Shown here in pieces: positions 37,330-50,116 of a stretch of DNA of 64,000 nt. The DNA lies in NCBI RefSeq assembly GCF_016859285.1, contig NC_053402.1, forward strand, positions 20,500,556 through 20,564,555, given 5' to 3'. The DNA comes from Xiphias gladius (lineage: Eukaryota; Chordata; Actinopteri; Istiophoriformes; Xiphiidae). The notes under the pieces were generated by a model that did not search any database, had not been told where the DNA came from, and saw nothing but the letters and a program-made list of their open reading frames with translations. The position numbers and the translations under genes are program-made. Positions within the stretch are counted from its first letter, which is position 1, and each line of letters opens with the position of its first letter.

Positions 37330-39804
37330 GGCGACTCCGGCTCCCACCGCGGCTGCAGGCAGCAACTCGTCGAGAGGAAGAGAGTCCAATCAGGGTCGGC
37401 TGATTGTCCGAGCTCGATTATGGATGTGATCTCATCTGTCGAGGAGAGAATAATTGTTGGTTTCTGTCTGATTGGGTGACATCAAACCGGAGAAGAGCGA
37501 CATTTTTTCACCACACTTGAGGATATTTCTGCAAAAAATGACCCCGATTTCCATTTTTGTTGAAAAACAATTCACCTCTGGAACCATGGAGAGGAGAATA
37601 CAATCAGCCGTGTGTTGTCGGTTTTTCAAAAATATGGCACACCTGCAATGCAAACACAATATTGATCTTTATCTGAATACATAAAACGGTGACGTGAGCT
37701 TTCCCTCTGTTTGCACTTCACAATATGAACAGATTGTGAGGCTTTTGGCTTAAGTGGGGCAACCACAACCAACAGCCTACAACATACTGTATATTTTATT
37801 AATTCTATTCAACCTTACCAAGCAGTTACAAAGTCAACAGCTTGAAAAACTGCGTCTAAGCCCACGATCTTGACCTGAACAAAGCACAAAACTTGAGAAG
37901 AAAACCCTCGCGAGCTTCGACCTCTTACCATCCAATGTTTTCAGTCCAGGCTGAAGTATCTTTGGATTATCCGCAGTTTAATTTAGGTGACATGTCCCCA
38001 CATTTAGATCCTCTCTGAAAGTGTAAAGTGTACCTGCCCTCTACCAAGTCTAGTCACTCATTAACCAGTCCTGCCAAACCTGATTGCCTGTGTGTGAACT
38101 CCCTAGAGGGAGGCCGTCATTGGATACCAAGAAAGCTCTGTGTGTCGGGTATAATTGATTTGTAATTAGGGGATGGCATTTTTAAAGGAGGGTTACAGTT
38201 TTGTATGCTAGTAGAAGCATAAATTACCCCAGGGAAGCTGAACTTTCAACATTACAACATTGTAAACCTGCATTTTTGCCTGGATGATTATGCGAGACTC
38301 AGCCGTGGAATGCAGTAATTCTTTAATCAGATTAATTTGTGTTACACTCGCCGAATCATACAGGGATTTCTCCTGTCTTTCTCATGCCTGAGAGCTTTTC
38401 TGACTCCTTTTCTTTTCACAGGGCGGTGGTTTCTTAAAGCTTAGAAACCCGCTGCTAAAATGAAACATATGTAAACAGTGCGATTTGAAGTGTTTTAGGG
38501 TAAAGAAAAACTCCACGGGGCTGCTGACTTTTCATCACTCAAAATACCTCCCACATCCCTCAGTGTGTCTGTTAGTGCCAACTGTGATGATTAAGAGCAA
38601 CACTAGAGCTTTCTAAAAGAGGCATTCCTCACAGTTACTTTTGTTCATGGGCATTTATATCAAACTTTAGGAAGTTCAGTTGAGAAAAATAAACAGAGGT
38701 CTAAACTTTACCCCAACAGCCAAAACCACGATGATTTTACTGCAAATTCAGTACAAACTAGAATGTGATGGAAATCAACTGAGTACATTCACTTCAGCCC
38801 TGTACTTAAGTAAAATTTTGAGGTACTTTTCTGTTACTTTATACTTGTACTCAAAGACAGTTATCTGACTGCTTTAGTTACTAATTACATTGCAGTCAGA
38901 CAATACATCCAAAAATCGTATGATCTGCTCACAGGATAATGCTCTATGTGAGACTTCAGGGCCCAAAGCAGTATATAGAGGAGTTAAAATGAGCTCCAAC
39001 TCAGTCGACTAAATGGCAGTCCTGTAACATGTCAGCAGAACTGACTTAGAGTATTTCCAAACTTCGGTATTACTACTTATACCGAAGTAAATAATCCGAC
39101 TACTTCTTCCAGCACGCAGTCGATGCTTGAATAAGATAAAGCACAGCAAAACATTATAAAAAAAGTCTAACTGACGCTAAAATAATGGGGTGCGAGCTTG
39201 GCATTTACAGTCAATCAATACATACTTTATTTACCCCTGTAGGAGCAGCTGTACTGTATAAAGCAGCAGGAGCTGCAGAAAAGTACTGTAATCAAAAAAA
39301 ACATTCAAAGGCTCTAGCTTTAAAAAAAAAACTGTATGTGGACTGAAGACTAATACAAATATGCCTACAATATATAGTATACTATATCTACACAGCAATT
39401 TAAAAGGATACACAAGATAATGATTATCTGCAAAAGCAGAAGAGCATGAAAACATTTTTTCAAAAATACTATCATTACTTAATGAGGTCCTGACCCCCTT
39501 AAAGAAGGGGGGGGTCCGGGTCTCAGTTTGAGACAGTTACTCAAACAATTAAAAACCAAATTTCACCATATTCATGTTATTTTTCCTCAGATAATAGATT
39601 AACAACACAAAAAAAAAAAAAAAAAAACACGCACAGATCCGCTCAAACATAACAGTAAAGCTTTCCCACTTCGGTGAATTCCACAAATTGCCCTATATAA
39701 ACATCATCAGGTTGAAAATACGAATTTATTAAAACCTAATAAACCCCTGAAAAGTTCTGTTTTGAACCCAGAAAAACGTCTGGCTTGATTTCCCGTTAAC
39801 TTAC
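37330..39804 (-). other. tmem98: tmem98 5' leader and first intron
   Basis: The probable leader part runs 37330-37435. The rest is an intron of about 2.4 kb up to the donor of the non-coding exon at 39804. Besides a TACTT-type repeat it contains a GC-balanced stretch around 38050-38180 with AATTGATTTGTAATTAGG, a possible homeodomain-type enhancer. No coding exon is seen. Confidence 0.5.
38780..38875 (+). repeat. Dispersed TACTT-type repeat, copy in tmem98 intron 1
   Basis: Shares AACTGAGTACATTCACT and TTACTTTATACTT with the minus-oriented copy at 12600-12735. Confidence 0.6.
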
Positions 39805-40180
39805 CTAAACATTTTTGCCCTTTCGGCTGGATTCCTTTCGGGAGACGGAATGCTCTTGCCCCGGCCACCCGGAGCGCGGAGACGGCGCCGACATCTCCAG
39901 ACCCGGGGCCTCATGAACGCGCGCAGACGCAGACGCGGCCCCGTTTACACGCCTTCGCGAGCTCGGCCGAGGCTGAGAGCAGCCGGCCGCGCGACCGACG
40001 GTCAAACTTCCGCTTCGCCGTTAAACTTCTGCCAGCGCGCGCTCGGCAGCTCTCTCTGCGCGTGGTTTTGGGGCGGGCTCGCTGGCTCGCACGCGCGCCT
40101 CTCGGCGGTTTCGCAGGGTGGAGGGTGCCGGTTGGTGCGTGGAGCGCGCTGCCGCCGCCGCGCCAGGAGAGGGAGAAGGT
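39805..40180 (-). promoter_or_regulatory. tmem98: tmem98 CpG-island promoter and non-coding first exon
   Basis: This is the densest CpG stretch of the window, set in AT-rich DNA. On the minus strand a strong donor, TTTAG followed by GTAAGT, ends an exon at 39805. This fits a non-coding first exon that splices to the leader acceptor near 37436. The transcription start is probably between about 39950 and 40150, but no TATA box marks it. No gene is recognised on the plus strand to the right, though the island could be bidirectional. Confidence 0.6.
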
Positions 40181-40197
40181 GAACGGACAGAACTGTT

Positions 40198-40275
40198 CAT
40201 TTTCTAATGCTAATGCTAACGCTAATGCTAAATGTCGAGTCACGGCAGCCACTGCTGCTACTGCTGCTGTTGGTG
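40198..40275. repeat. Short GCTAAT and CTGCTA tandem repeats
   Basis: About five imperfect GCTAAT units (40207-40232) are followed by CTGCTACTGCTGCTG. They are simple repeats at the island edge. Confidence 0.7.
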
Positions 40276-40380
40276 TTGTACCTGTCATTAAGGAGGCCCA
40301 GGGCTACGAATTGCCAAAATCGGCCGCTAACTTCTCTATGAAGTGACGGTCAATATTTCTTGTTTTAAAAGTCACAGAGC

Positions 40381-40795
40381 TCAGTTCAAAGACACAAACC
40401 CGACAACAAAAAAGACACAAAATGACTAGAAAGAGACACTCACGAAAAGACGACCCACGAAAAGCCTAGCAAGGGACGGAAAATGAACATGGGGAGACAC
40501 GGAACAACTCGTGAAGAAGTGAAAATTGGCATAAAAGGGAAAACGACCGTAAAGGGACGCAAAACAACTAGAAACAGACTCAAAACCACTAGGAAGAGAC
40601 ACAAGATGACCAGAGACACAAAATGACGACAAATACAACAACAACAACCAAAATAGGTGAAAAATTAGCACAAAACAATCAGAAAGGGACGCAAAACAAC
40701 TAGAAAGATACTCAAAACCACCACGAAGGGACACAAAATGACCACATTTTGACCAGAGAGACAAAATGATCGCAAAGAGATGCAAAACGACAAAA
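40381..40795. repeat. Degenerate minisatellite (about 20-base A-rich unit)
   Basis: Variants of GACACAAAATGACNA and GACGCAAAACAACTAGAAA recur about 20 times with variable spacing. Units are imperfect, spacing is irregular and there are no unique spacers of constant length. I recognise this kind of array from fish genomes. It produces misleading open frames on the minus strand. Confidence 0.8.
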
Positions 40796-40899
40796 ACAAA
40801 TATTTTAACTATATGGTATTGCTATTTACGATCTGAGTAAGTACTCCCACCACTGCCCACACACTACTTATTTATCACTATTTGCTTATTTGTCACTAT

Positions 40900-41035
40900 G
40901 ATATTCCCTCTGTACCTATTTACTTGTTTTATTGATTTGCTTTCATTTTAGTTACCAAACTGTACTCTTACTCCCTCCGTAGAGCACTTTGGTGATAATT
41001 TGTTCAGTTTTAAATGTGCCCTATAAATTACATTT
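40900..41035 (+). repeat. Possible non-LTR retroelement 3' tail
   Basis: The ending GTAGAGCACTTTGGTGATAA, then TTAAATGTGCCCTATAAATTAC resembles the tails shared by L2-type LINEs and their SINEs (AAGCACTTTG ... TGCTATAAATAAA). No upstream coding part is seen. Confidence 0.45.
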
Positions 41036-44000
41036 ACACTTCTCTTTCGCCGCTTCGTCAGAGTTTAAACCTTTTCTGTGGTGGAAAATCTGACTTGTCA
41101 AAGCAGAAAAGGCACAGGTGTAACTAATAGCATTACTTAATGATGGCTCCATTCCATAGGTGTAGCGGCCCTGGGGCTGGAGCATCCAGCTAAAATGCAA
41201 CCTGTGTTTTCCCTTAGTGTTTTTTTTTGCTGTGGAAAAAAATGTCTGTTTTCAGTGCTCCAACAGAGTCTGTCTAGCCACTGAACTTGGGAGTCAGTCA
41301 CACATTTAACCATCACAATTCGAATAATATGCATTGTTTCAGCCATTAAAATATAACTATTATGACTAATTGTGAATATTGAGTTTAAAAGTTCATTCTT
41401 GACCTTTCGGAAACAGCGGTAACAGCTCAAAGTCTTATTGTAGAGAAGATGGAATTTGCTCAATTGTCACGAAATTGTTCAAATGATCACTGAGCACTTT
41501 AAATCGTCTTTTATGGGTAGCATCCATTATTGACCTTGGACGCAGCAGCTGGAAAATCAGTCTCATGTCAGGGTCCATTTAGTAGCTGTTCTGGAGCTCA
41601 GTAATGAATTGGCGAAAATCCTGTGATATTTCTGAAAGTGCCAGAGCAGCCTCTAAACGGACCTTGAAGTAAGATTGTTTTGTCAACTTCCTTTTTAAAA
41701 AAATATATTCAGGCCAATTTGAGGCATTCCCTCTGCAATTTGTCTACAATTTGAAATATTAAATATGCCATCTCTTAGAAAAACCACTTTACATACATTA
41801 GAGAGGTATAAATATAAAAAGAAGGGAATGTGATTTGGCTGGCATGCAAGTTGATTTTGAATATGTCCTGTCAGCCTGATGATAAAATCATTTTTTTTTT
41901 CCACTTTTGCAGTGCTTTCAGTCCGTGGATAGATGAGGTGCTGAGGGCTGCTTCCCATCAGAAACATGCAGAAAAAGGGACAGAATACAACTTTTAAGAG
42001 GTATCTGCAACTTTCACCCTACATACATGACTGTAAGTCAACTCATTTTACATTAAACCATATCAGAGTGTAAAGATGCAACATGCTCTTTCTTGTCGTG
42101 GTTCACCCATCTCTGTTACACCAACTGTCTGATGCCTCTTCTTACTCATTAATGCCCTTTATCCACTTTTCCCCTGCGTGTTCCACTTTCCTGGAGCAGA
42201 TCCATACCACAGGCAGAGATAATTACCCCTCTTCAACTGAATCCAGAATCCAGCACAAGAGCAGGATACCCCAGCACAGAGCCTAGAGAAGCTGGCTAAT
42301 GTTGCATAAAATGTCAATCACAGCGATGCTTCATTAGGTGTGTCTTTGCTGCATTCTGGTACAGGCGCATGTCTTTGAACTTCCTCTCAGCACAAAAGTG
42401 GATCCCAAACTTAAGAGGGCAGCACCTGGGCTTGGCTAAAATGTATATGTATATATATTCATTTTACAGTATCAGTTTGGATGGAGAACAGAAATATAGA
42501 TTCTCATAGTTTCACTGAAATAGTAAAGTCATGACCAACATGATAAATCATTTCTGTATTTGCTGCTCAGCCGCTCACACAAAAACAAGCAATACACCCT
42601 TTCTTCCACCTTGCCTGCGGGCACTTACTTATCTTTCTTCTCATGTAACTGGAGTGCTCCAACATTTGTATCCTAACGGAAACTTTACTGAGTCCCCTGC
42701 TCACCCATGCAGCTCTTTTTGTACATCACTGGCCATCGAGCTTTTTCGGTTGTGCCAGTTAACAAGCAGACGAGTGCAATAGCTGTATTGTAGCAGAGCT
42801 ACAATCAGTCGGTAACTTTTGATTTCCCCCGGAGAGCGAACCTGCCAAGCTGGTAACTGAACTTAATGCATCAGAGGTGGGAACTCTGCTGCAGTAAGGA
42901 CTCCAGGAGCCGTAAAGGAATGTCTTGACTTCATCCAGAGTGCACTGAGTTAACAGAAAAATAACAGTTTATTCATTGTATGCCGGTTAAATTGCCTAAG
43001 TATTCCATGATTTTCCTTCAGAATATAACCTTGTTTTTCTTTTGTTACCGAGGCTATAGAAGTCGTAGAAAATAGTGACCTAAATCCGCCAATACCCAGA
43101 TCGTGAAAGCTTCCAGGTTCACAGAGGTTTTTCCATGGAGAAATCCTCTGACGCATAGAAAGTGATGCGTTTTACATTTCTGGCAGCGGCAGTTATTCGC
43201 AGCAGCACCCGAAAGGACTTGATCATTAGCGTGAACGAGCAGCTAAAACAGCTGGGAAAGTCAGGGGAGAGACTTCATAATACAAAGCTTTCACTAAAAC
43301 AAGAAAAAAAAGTATATCTTGTATGCTACCACAGAGACATAAATAAATAGAGTAAAATAAGACATAAAAATGGTTGGGGCTTTTGCTGACTCTTATGAGC
43401 AAAAACCACTTAGGAATTTTTATTTGCAGAATTATTAATCAACACAGAAAATGTAGTAAATCAATACTGAACGGAAATTTGTAACTACTTTGACTTTTCA
43501 TGAATTCCAACAAAAGTAGAGCTTAATAAAATTTGACGATTAAACGATTAATCGGCAACGATTTAAAAAAAAAAAAAAATTTGTCATTTTTCAAGCAAAA
43601 ACACCAACATACTCTAGTTGCAGCCTCTTAATGGTGAGGATTTTCTGCTTTTCTTTATCTTGTTTGGTAGTTGACTGAATATCTTCGGGTTTTAGACTGT
43701 TTGTTGGACGAAACAAGCAGTATGAAGATACTGTCCACTTGGGTTTTAGGACATTGCAACTGTCAGCAGTTTTGGTTTTCGCTTTTTTCTGACATTCTAT
43801 AGCCCAAACAATAAGAATTTGAAATTAAATTTGTGAAATTTTTTTTTTTAAGTTCACTACAAAGTCTTGCCACTGAGTGGCAGTAATGTGTAAGTTACAG
43901 TGGTCCTAGAAACATCTATTTGCAAATGAGGAAGAAGCAGTGTTGCCCCTGTGGCTAGGAAACGAGCAGCAGAGTTTTCCAAAGTTTCTTCTTGAATCTT

Positions 44001-45940
44001 TGACGTTGCTCCATCATCAGGATGTGTACTGCAGGTTTACAGAAGCAGCCATCACTCTGCCATTAGTCTGTTGGCAGGTTTGCCTACTGTCAATACTAAG
44101 GGCCCGTGGATTGAACTGTAACAGAAATCTCCGCCTGCTGTCTTCTCTTGAACCTGTGATGGACAAACTGGTGCGCCAGCTGCTGAGTCCTGCAGTCGAC
44201 ACCAGGTAGTAAATGATGCATGGTTTCCTTGCCGCTCCTCTTTAATTTCTCATTATCCCAGCTCAGTGTGCTTCTCACAGCGCGGGCATGTCCCTGATGA
44301 AAGGACAAAGACTAAGTTAGTCCATGTCTCCCTTGTTGTGTCCTTAAACACGTAACAGGAATGGAAATAGAGAGTCACTACTGATGCTTCAGACTGTCTG
44401 CCTTTGACTGATCGACGTGGAGGGAGGAAGTGGGGTTCGTTTACAGTCCCTGTGGGCTTTCATGACATGTGTGGTCCTGTGCAACTCTGCAGGCAATGGG
44501 AGGGAGGGGCAATAATTATGTGTATGTGGTAAGGTGGCGGGGGTGTCTTTCTTTAACAGATGGCTGAGGGTGGCCTTTGAAAAGCTTTGGATCTGGAGCA
44601 GCACTCTGATGATTTATCTATTGCTCACTGTCTCTAAATCAGAAACAGTGGGAAACATTCTTCACTGTCAGTGCATGACAACAGTCTTTGTGTGTGATGC
44701 CTACTGTTGGCAGAGTGGCAGGCTGTACAAATATATTCCCTTCAGCCTCCCTGGCAGGTTGTGTCGTTTAAGCGGAAAACCAATCAACTTTGGTGTTATT
44801 TCACATTATTTTGGTGACAATGCTTCTGATTAAATTTGATGCCCTCATAAATAGCTATATAGTAAAGCTTCGTTTTCAGCCTTCAACCTTTTTTTTTTTT
44901 TTTTTTTTTACCTTGGTTGGTCTCCCTCGTGTTTTCCCGCATTACTTCGTTAGAGCTGAGACCGAAAAATGAGAATATGTTTTCTTGGAAAAGAAATTGT
45001 TGCAAAGTCATCTGACAATATATTGGAAAATATTACTGACAGTCTGCAGGGAAAATGGTTGTTGAAGCCCATATACCCCCTATTGTATTCTCTGTGCCTA
45101 TCTTATGTGTTTTGCGGGGGTGGTAATGCTTCCCAGATTTAAAAAAAAAAAAAAAAAAGATGTCTTGTTTTCTCTGTTTTATCAGCACTGTGAAGCTGGA
45201 GGCAAACCGTGACAACACCATCTGTATCAGAAATGCAGGAGAGGCATAGAAACAACTCAGACATATTGGTAAAGAGGCTTTACTCTGAAAGATGTGGTCC
45301 AAGGAAAAGGCAAGATAAAAGTACAAACCCCAATAGAGATGCATAGTTTATAATATTTTTCTTTTCCCCATATGTTAAGTTCTGAGTTTGACCTCTGAGA
45401 ATGGTTTGTTTGTTGCTTGCAATATGAAACTGATTTGTGCATTTTGCATACCCAGCATCCCAGCATCCCCTGTTCTCTGTGTGTTTACATGTGCAGTTTT
45501 ACACCTTGAGGTTTGCATTGATTGCATTGCTCTCGTCCAGCTGCTCTAAGCTTGAATGAACACACATGGTTAGAAACATCGGCTGCGACAGATGGTTGTC
45601 TTGTTATTAATCAATTTCTTCATAATCCATTAACCTGCAAATCAATTGCAGTATGAGATGAGTGGTGTGTGGTGAAAGCTGCAAGTGGTACGAGATTGAA
45701 TCGGTGCTTTATGGGCCAGAAAAGCGCTTTTACAAGTCCTCCTACATTGCCACCACAAGGAGGGCAGAGTTTGTTTGTAGCTGGTTCATTTTTTGACGGT
45801 GCCATGACAAAGTGATTTATGGTCAGACTTTAAAGTCAGTGTTGTGGCTTGAGGTGGTCTGTTGATTTCATTTGAAGGTTCTGGGCAAAACCCTTACTAA
45901 TGGTCATGAATTCTGCGCAGTGTCTGGTTATAGTAGCTTT
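41036..45940. other. Gene-poor stretch, partly repeat-derived
   Basis: No gene is recognised. It contains one MITE-like family C copy, poly-T and poly-A runs (for example 44889-44909 and 45139-45158), and an orphan open frame at 43940-44209 discussed in the findings. Confidence 0.5.
43533..43825 (-). repeat. MITE-like family C, decayed minus-oriented copy
   Basis: TAAACGATTAATCGGCAACG, TTGGACGAAACAAGCAGTATG, TGACATTCTATAGCCCAAAC and ACTGAATATCTTCGGGTTTT match the reverse-complement form of the family at 61710-62034 and the copy at 35105-35485. Confidence 0.6.
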
Positions 45941-46158
45941 AAGATGGTTTGGTCGTCTGCCTAGGATGCTGCCAGGTCATCTCCATGTGAAGGTAGGAGA
46001 CCATGGGACAGACCCAGATGAATCCTAAGGGATTAAATATTCCATCTGGCCTGGGAACTCCTCCGAATCCCCCCAGAAGAGCTGGAGGACCTCGTGCCAC
46101 TATGACCTGAATTCATAGAGGCGTCAGAAATGGCAGAAATGGACAGATGGATAAAGTG
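45941..46158 (+). mobile_element. LINE 3'-end fragment
   Basis: The stretch GGGACAGACCCAGATGAATC, GGCCTGGGAACTCCTCCGAA, CCCCCCAGAAGAGCTGGAGG and the end GGACAGATGGATAAA follows the C-terminal reverse-transcriptase region and GATGGATGGA-like tail of common fish non-LTR retrotransposons. Only this 5'-truncated end is present, with stops and indels, which is typical of abortive target-primed insertion. Confidence 0.65.
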
Positions 46159-49100
46159 CACAATGCCTTTCAGGAAAGTGGTCCTTCTTGACAAAAAGAA
46201 CATTTTTCTTGCAGTATAATAAGCTACATTAAATAGTTGGCTGACTCAAGCCTTTATGGGACTCTTAAAATGGTTTGATAACCCAAATCTCTATATTTGG
46301 TATAATTTCCTTTTAAAATTACATGTTCTAATCACAAACATTGCAATAGTGCCTCCAAACTGACAAAATTTATTACAGTTGCTCCAGCTGTATTTGTTAT
46401 AATCCCTATATTTGGCACTGTACCACTGTACATTTTTCATAAATCCCAGATTTTTAGAGCAATACTGGGGGACCCAGGTCCTGAAATTTCCTCCCAGCTA
46501 ACATTTTGGGTGCTGTTGGTCATTACAGCAAAATGAGTCTATCTTCAGACGCTTGTGATGCTATTGTGTTCACAGGAGATTTGTAGGTTTTGATAGAAAA
46601 CGAATGAGAGGCAGCAGTTCCTCCTAACCCAACACATTTTATCTGGGTGCACCCAAGACTATTTTGGTACTAGATGACAAAAAATGAGAGGAACAGAGGC
46701 AAAGAGGGTGTTTAGTAAAGGAATGAGTTGAGGAAAAAAGAGGAAAAAAAAACACATCTATTGTAATCTGCGGATCCAGATATCCCCTTGGCAAAACAGT
46801 GCATTATGAAGCTTTATCTGGGTACAGAAGATACTGCAGAAAGTCTCTGTTACTACACGCACAGTACATCTGATGGCCATAGTTGAAAAGGCCTCTTACA
46901 CAGAGAAAATGAATAGATACAGTGGTCTGTTTATTGTGAACTTTCCTGCATCTGGCAACAATACAGCAAGCAGAAAAGTTTTGTGTAAGAATATCTTTAC
47001 AAACGTTTGTGCTCATGACATAAACTCTCACTGTGTTGGACTGAATCACTGGCATATTTCATAATAGGATGTGTCTGAATAGATCAGCCATTGAATACAC
47101 TTTAGTACACCCTCTATGCATACATGATATAGTTTGCTTTTAATGACCCAGTTTTACAAGACCTGTACCGCTCATAAGGTTCTCTCACCTTTTCAAGTTT
47201 TTAAAAAGCTAATTTTCTGTGAAGAGCCACTTAAAAATCTCTTCACTTTCAGAATGGGTCTCAGGAAAAAAGTTTAAAAAAAGAAGAAAAACCAGAGGGT
47301 TTTTCTCAATGTTCTCAGCTTTACCCCAGGGATGTGCAATCCCTGCGGCTCCAAAGGCTTACATGGCTTCCTATTTTATAAGCAGCTGAACTGGAATTGC
47401 GGGAAGCTCTCTGTGACTGAGAATGATACAGTGGGGCTGGGTGGGGTGGGCTCAGATAAAGGGTGGGGGGACTCAGTGGAGTATAGGACGTAGAAATGTC
47501 CTTGAGAGTCAAAGAATCCAGCAGGCCTTTGGCCAGCAAGCTCTGCATCTTTATTTTGCTCATCCTAGTCTCTTCAGTGCTGCTGAGATCCGTTTTTTTG
47601 GCAGGCAAACAGAGGGAAACAGCATACACTTTTCTTTTGTCGCTTTTGCTGCAGATTACAGGATGGTGTAGGCCAGTACAGCATTCGAGCATTTGTGCAA
47701 GCGTTTGTATTATGTGTATAGTAAATTGAGCGATATAGTCACTCTCAGTTGATCTTTCAGAAATCCCAAATATGTTCACAATACATAAAGTGGGTTTTTC
47801 ATCTCTTACATGATTACATTTCAGTGAGACTGTAATTTACAGTATATTCCCCTGTAATATTTGATCAAATGTTTAGGAATCAAATATATGCAAGTATTTA
47901 GGAAATCCATGTGTGTGATATTTTTTATTTACCCTTAAACTTTCTGCACAGCTTGAATTTCTTTCATCGTCTTTCAAATTTGTTAAGGACTGAATGCAGT
48001 AAATCTAAACCTAATGTCCAATCTGACTTTACTTTAAAACAGTTTAATTAGCTTTTAACCAAACATACACAATACAGCGAGTTGTTTTATAATACATTAT
48101 TATGTAGTTTTAAACAGATAGAAGCACGCTGTAAGTGTTGTTTTTGAAGAAGAGCATTTGTCAACTGCTACAACTGTGCTACTATGTTGTTATGATAGTA
48201 ACTGTCTGTATAGGGCTTATGAATGCTAAATAGATTAAAATGAAGTGTTACTAGAAGGCACCTACCAATTAATTCCCCCATTTGGTACAGAAACTGAAAC
48301 AAATTACAGCATCTCCTTTTTTCTTTTCCGTGTTGTTTTGATAATTAATAATTAGTTAATGATATAATGAATTGGGTAATTAATAATTGGTTATTTAGGT
48401 AATTCTCTTCTTCTGTTCTTATTGCAGTTTGGCATATGCTCACTTAAGAGGGTTAACTTTGAGTAGATCTCTTATGTATGTCTCTTCCAAGCATCTATGT
48501 TACTTTAGTTTTGATGTAGAACAGACCATATCAGTACCATTACTTAGCAGTACTGTAAGTGTCCAAACTCAAAACTTGATGGGGAGTGCTTGGGTCTCAT
48601 TTACTGTTCATAAGTGTAGTGGATTTATAATTTAATTGCATACTTGTATTAGATTCCCCCATGAGGCTGTAAAGATCGTTACACATTTATTTTAGCACCT
48701 TTTTGATTACAGTGCAAGCTTCTTCGGCTCCTCAGTGATAATGTTGAATAAAAAATTTGCATTCATTTGGAGTTCTGGCAAAAATATCTAGCTCTTTGGC
48801 CGATAAATGTTCACCTGCTAGTCACTAACTTTGTCTGTCTGCTTTTTGTTGCTAAGCAGGTAGTGTGCAGTGGGTTTTTAGAGCTCTTTTGTTGAAAACA
48901 GCTGCCTGCTCTGGCTGAAAATTACACTTTGAGAGTGGTGAGAATGAACCAAAACAGTAAAACTGAGGGGAGCTGCAGATTCAGGTGATAACTCTCTGTA
49001 GGTTCATCACTACGAGCTACTGCTTTGCTTTGCTTTGCTTTGCTTTTCACATTTTCATGTGATACCTTGTCATTATGAGAAAATAGATTATAGCCACCAT

Positions 49101-50114
49101 AAGGCCATTTTAGGAATGTTAAATGTGTGTTAGCCACCTGTGTGGTTATAGTGCTTCCTCCTTTCCACTTTGGATAAATAAACACATAAATCCAACAAAA
49201 CATTTCTTTAAAGATGCAATCGCCTCGAAACCCACTCTTCATCATGAGCGAAAAAGTCTCTCCAATCTCATTTCCTTCTAAATGCAAAGTTTACAAAAGC
49301 CATCTTCCAATAACAATCATACAGTAGTTGTGTGGCTAATTTCAATTCTAGCACACAGTGTGTCTGCTTTTACTTGAAAATTAAATCTAATTAAACTAGT
49401 AATTTCTCATGCTGTTAGTTCATAATGTGTGCCAATGAAGTTTTCCCTTTATGATCGAACTGTGCTTTCCCATACACACAGGCTTTACGCTTAGCTCCCT
49501 CGAGCCTGCCGTGACTCAATTTAACCAGCAGGAAATTCTCTTCACATTTATTCAGCTCACATCATTTCCTTGTCAGAGTAGGTTTCTTTGAATTAGCACT
49601 TGATCATAGACTCCGTGGGACTCTCACTGAAGCTTCTCTTCAGCATTATCATGGGATAGACTGTTTCTGATAGCCAGAGGCGAGACTGTCAAGATTGGGT
49701 TTTGAGATTTGAGTCTAGACCAAGTGACTACAGCTATGGAATATCATACATATTTTTTATTAAAGGCAGTGAAATTACAGAGTGAAGTCACCCTGAAAAT
49801 GAACTTTTTTTTTTTTGCCGTCATACAGAGCCTTTGGCTGTTTTGAGCCATTCGTGAGCTCCACCCCTGTGCTTTATTCCTTCTGACTTCACATGAGCAT
49901 GCTGGCTTTCAGGCAGAAGTGATTTTTTTTTTTTTTTTGATTTTTTTTTTAATGTTAAAAAACAGGTACGACATCCCTCTGCTATTTTCACCAATGAGAA
50001 AATAGTTGTTATAATTCCTCGGTACATTTTGCATGTTTCAATGCCTCTAAAAGTTTGTTTTTGTCTTCTGTTATACAGTGTAGCTTACCTGGAAACTGAC
50101 ACGGATGACAAATG
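46159..50114. other. Gene-poor stretch, nothing recognised
   Basis: AT-rich DNA with no supported gene, RNA or transposon boundary. The only clear simple repeat is a (CTTTG)n run at 49020-49046. A stretch at 47321-47780 is open in several frames, but none resembles a family I know. Confidence 0.5.
49020..49046. repeat. (CTTTG)n pentanucleotide microsatellite
   Basis: About five units of CTTTG in tandem. Confidence 0.9.
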
Positions 50115-50116
50115 TA

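Noticed and set aside
37330..37389. In-frame extension of TMEM98 upstream of METVV
   Set aside because: The extension has no ATG, and human TMEM98 starts at METVV.
39805..40288. Arg/Ala-rich open frames on both strands of the CpG island
   Set aside because: They arise from high GC content. The minus strand has a clear donor but no plausible coding start, so a non-coding exon is the better reading.
40381..40795. Repeated units that superficially resemble a CRISPR array
   Set aside because: Units are degenerate, spacing is irregular, no constant-length unique spacers exist, and the context is vertebrate DNA. It is a minisatellite.
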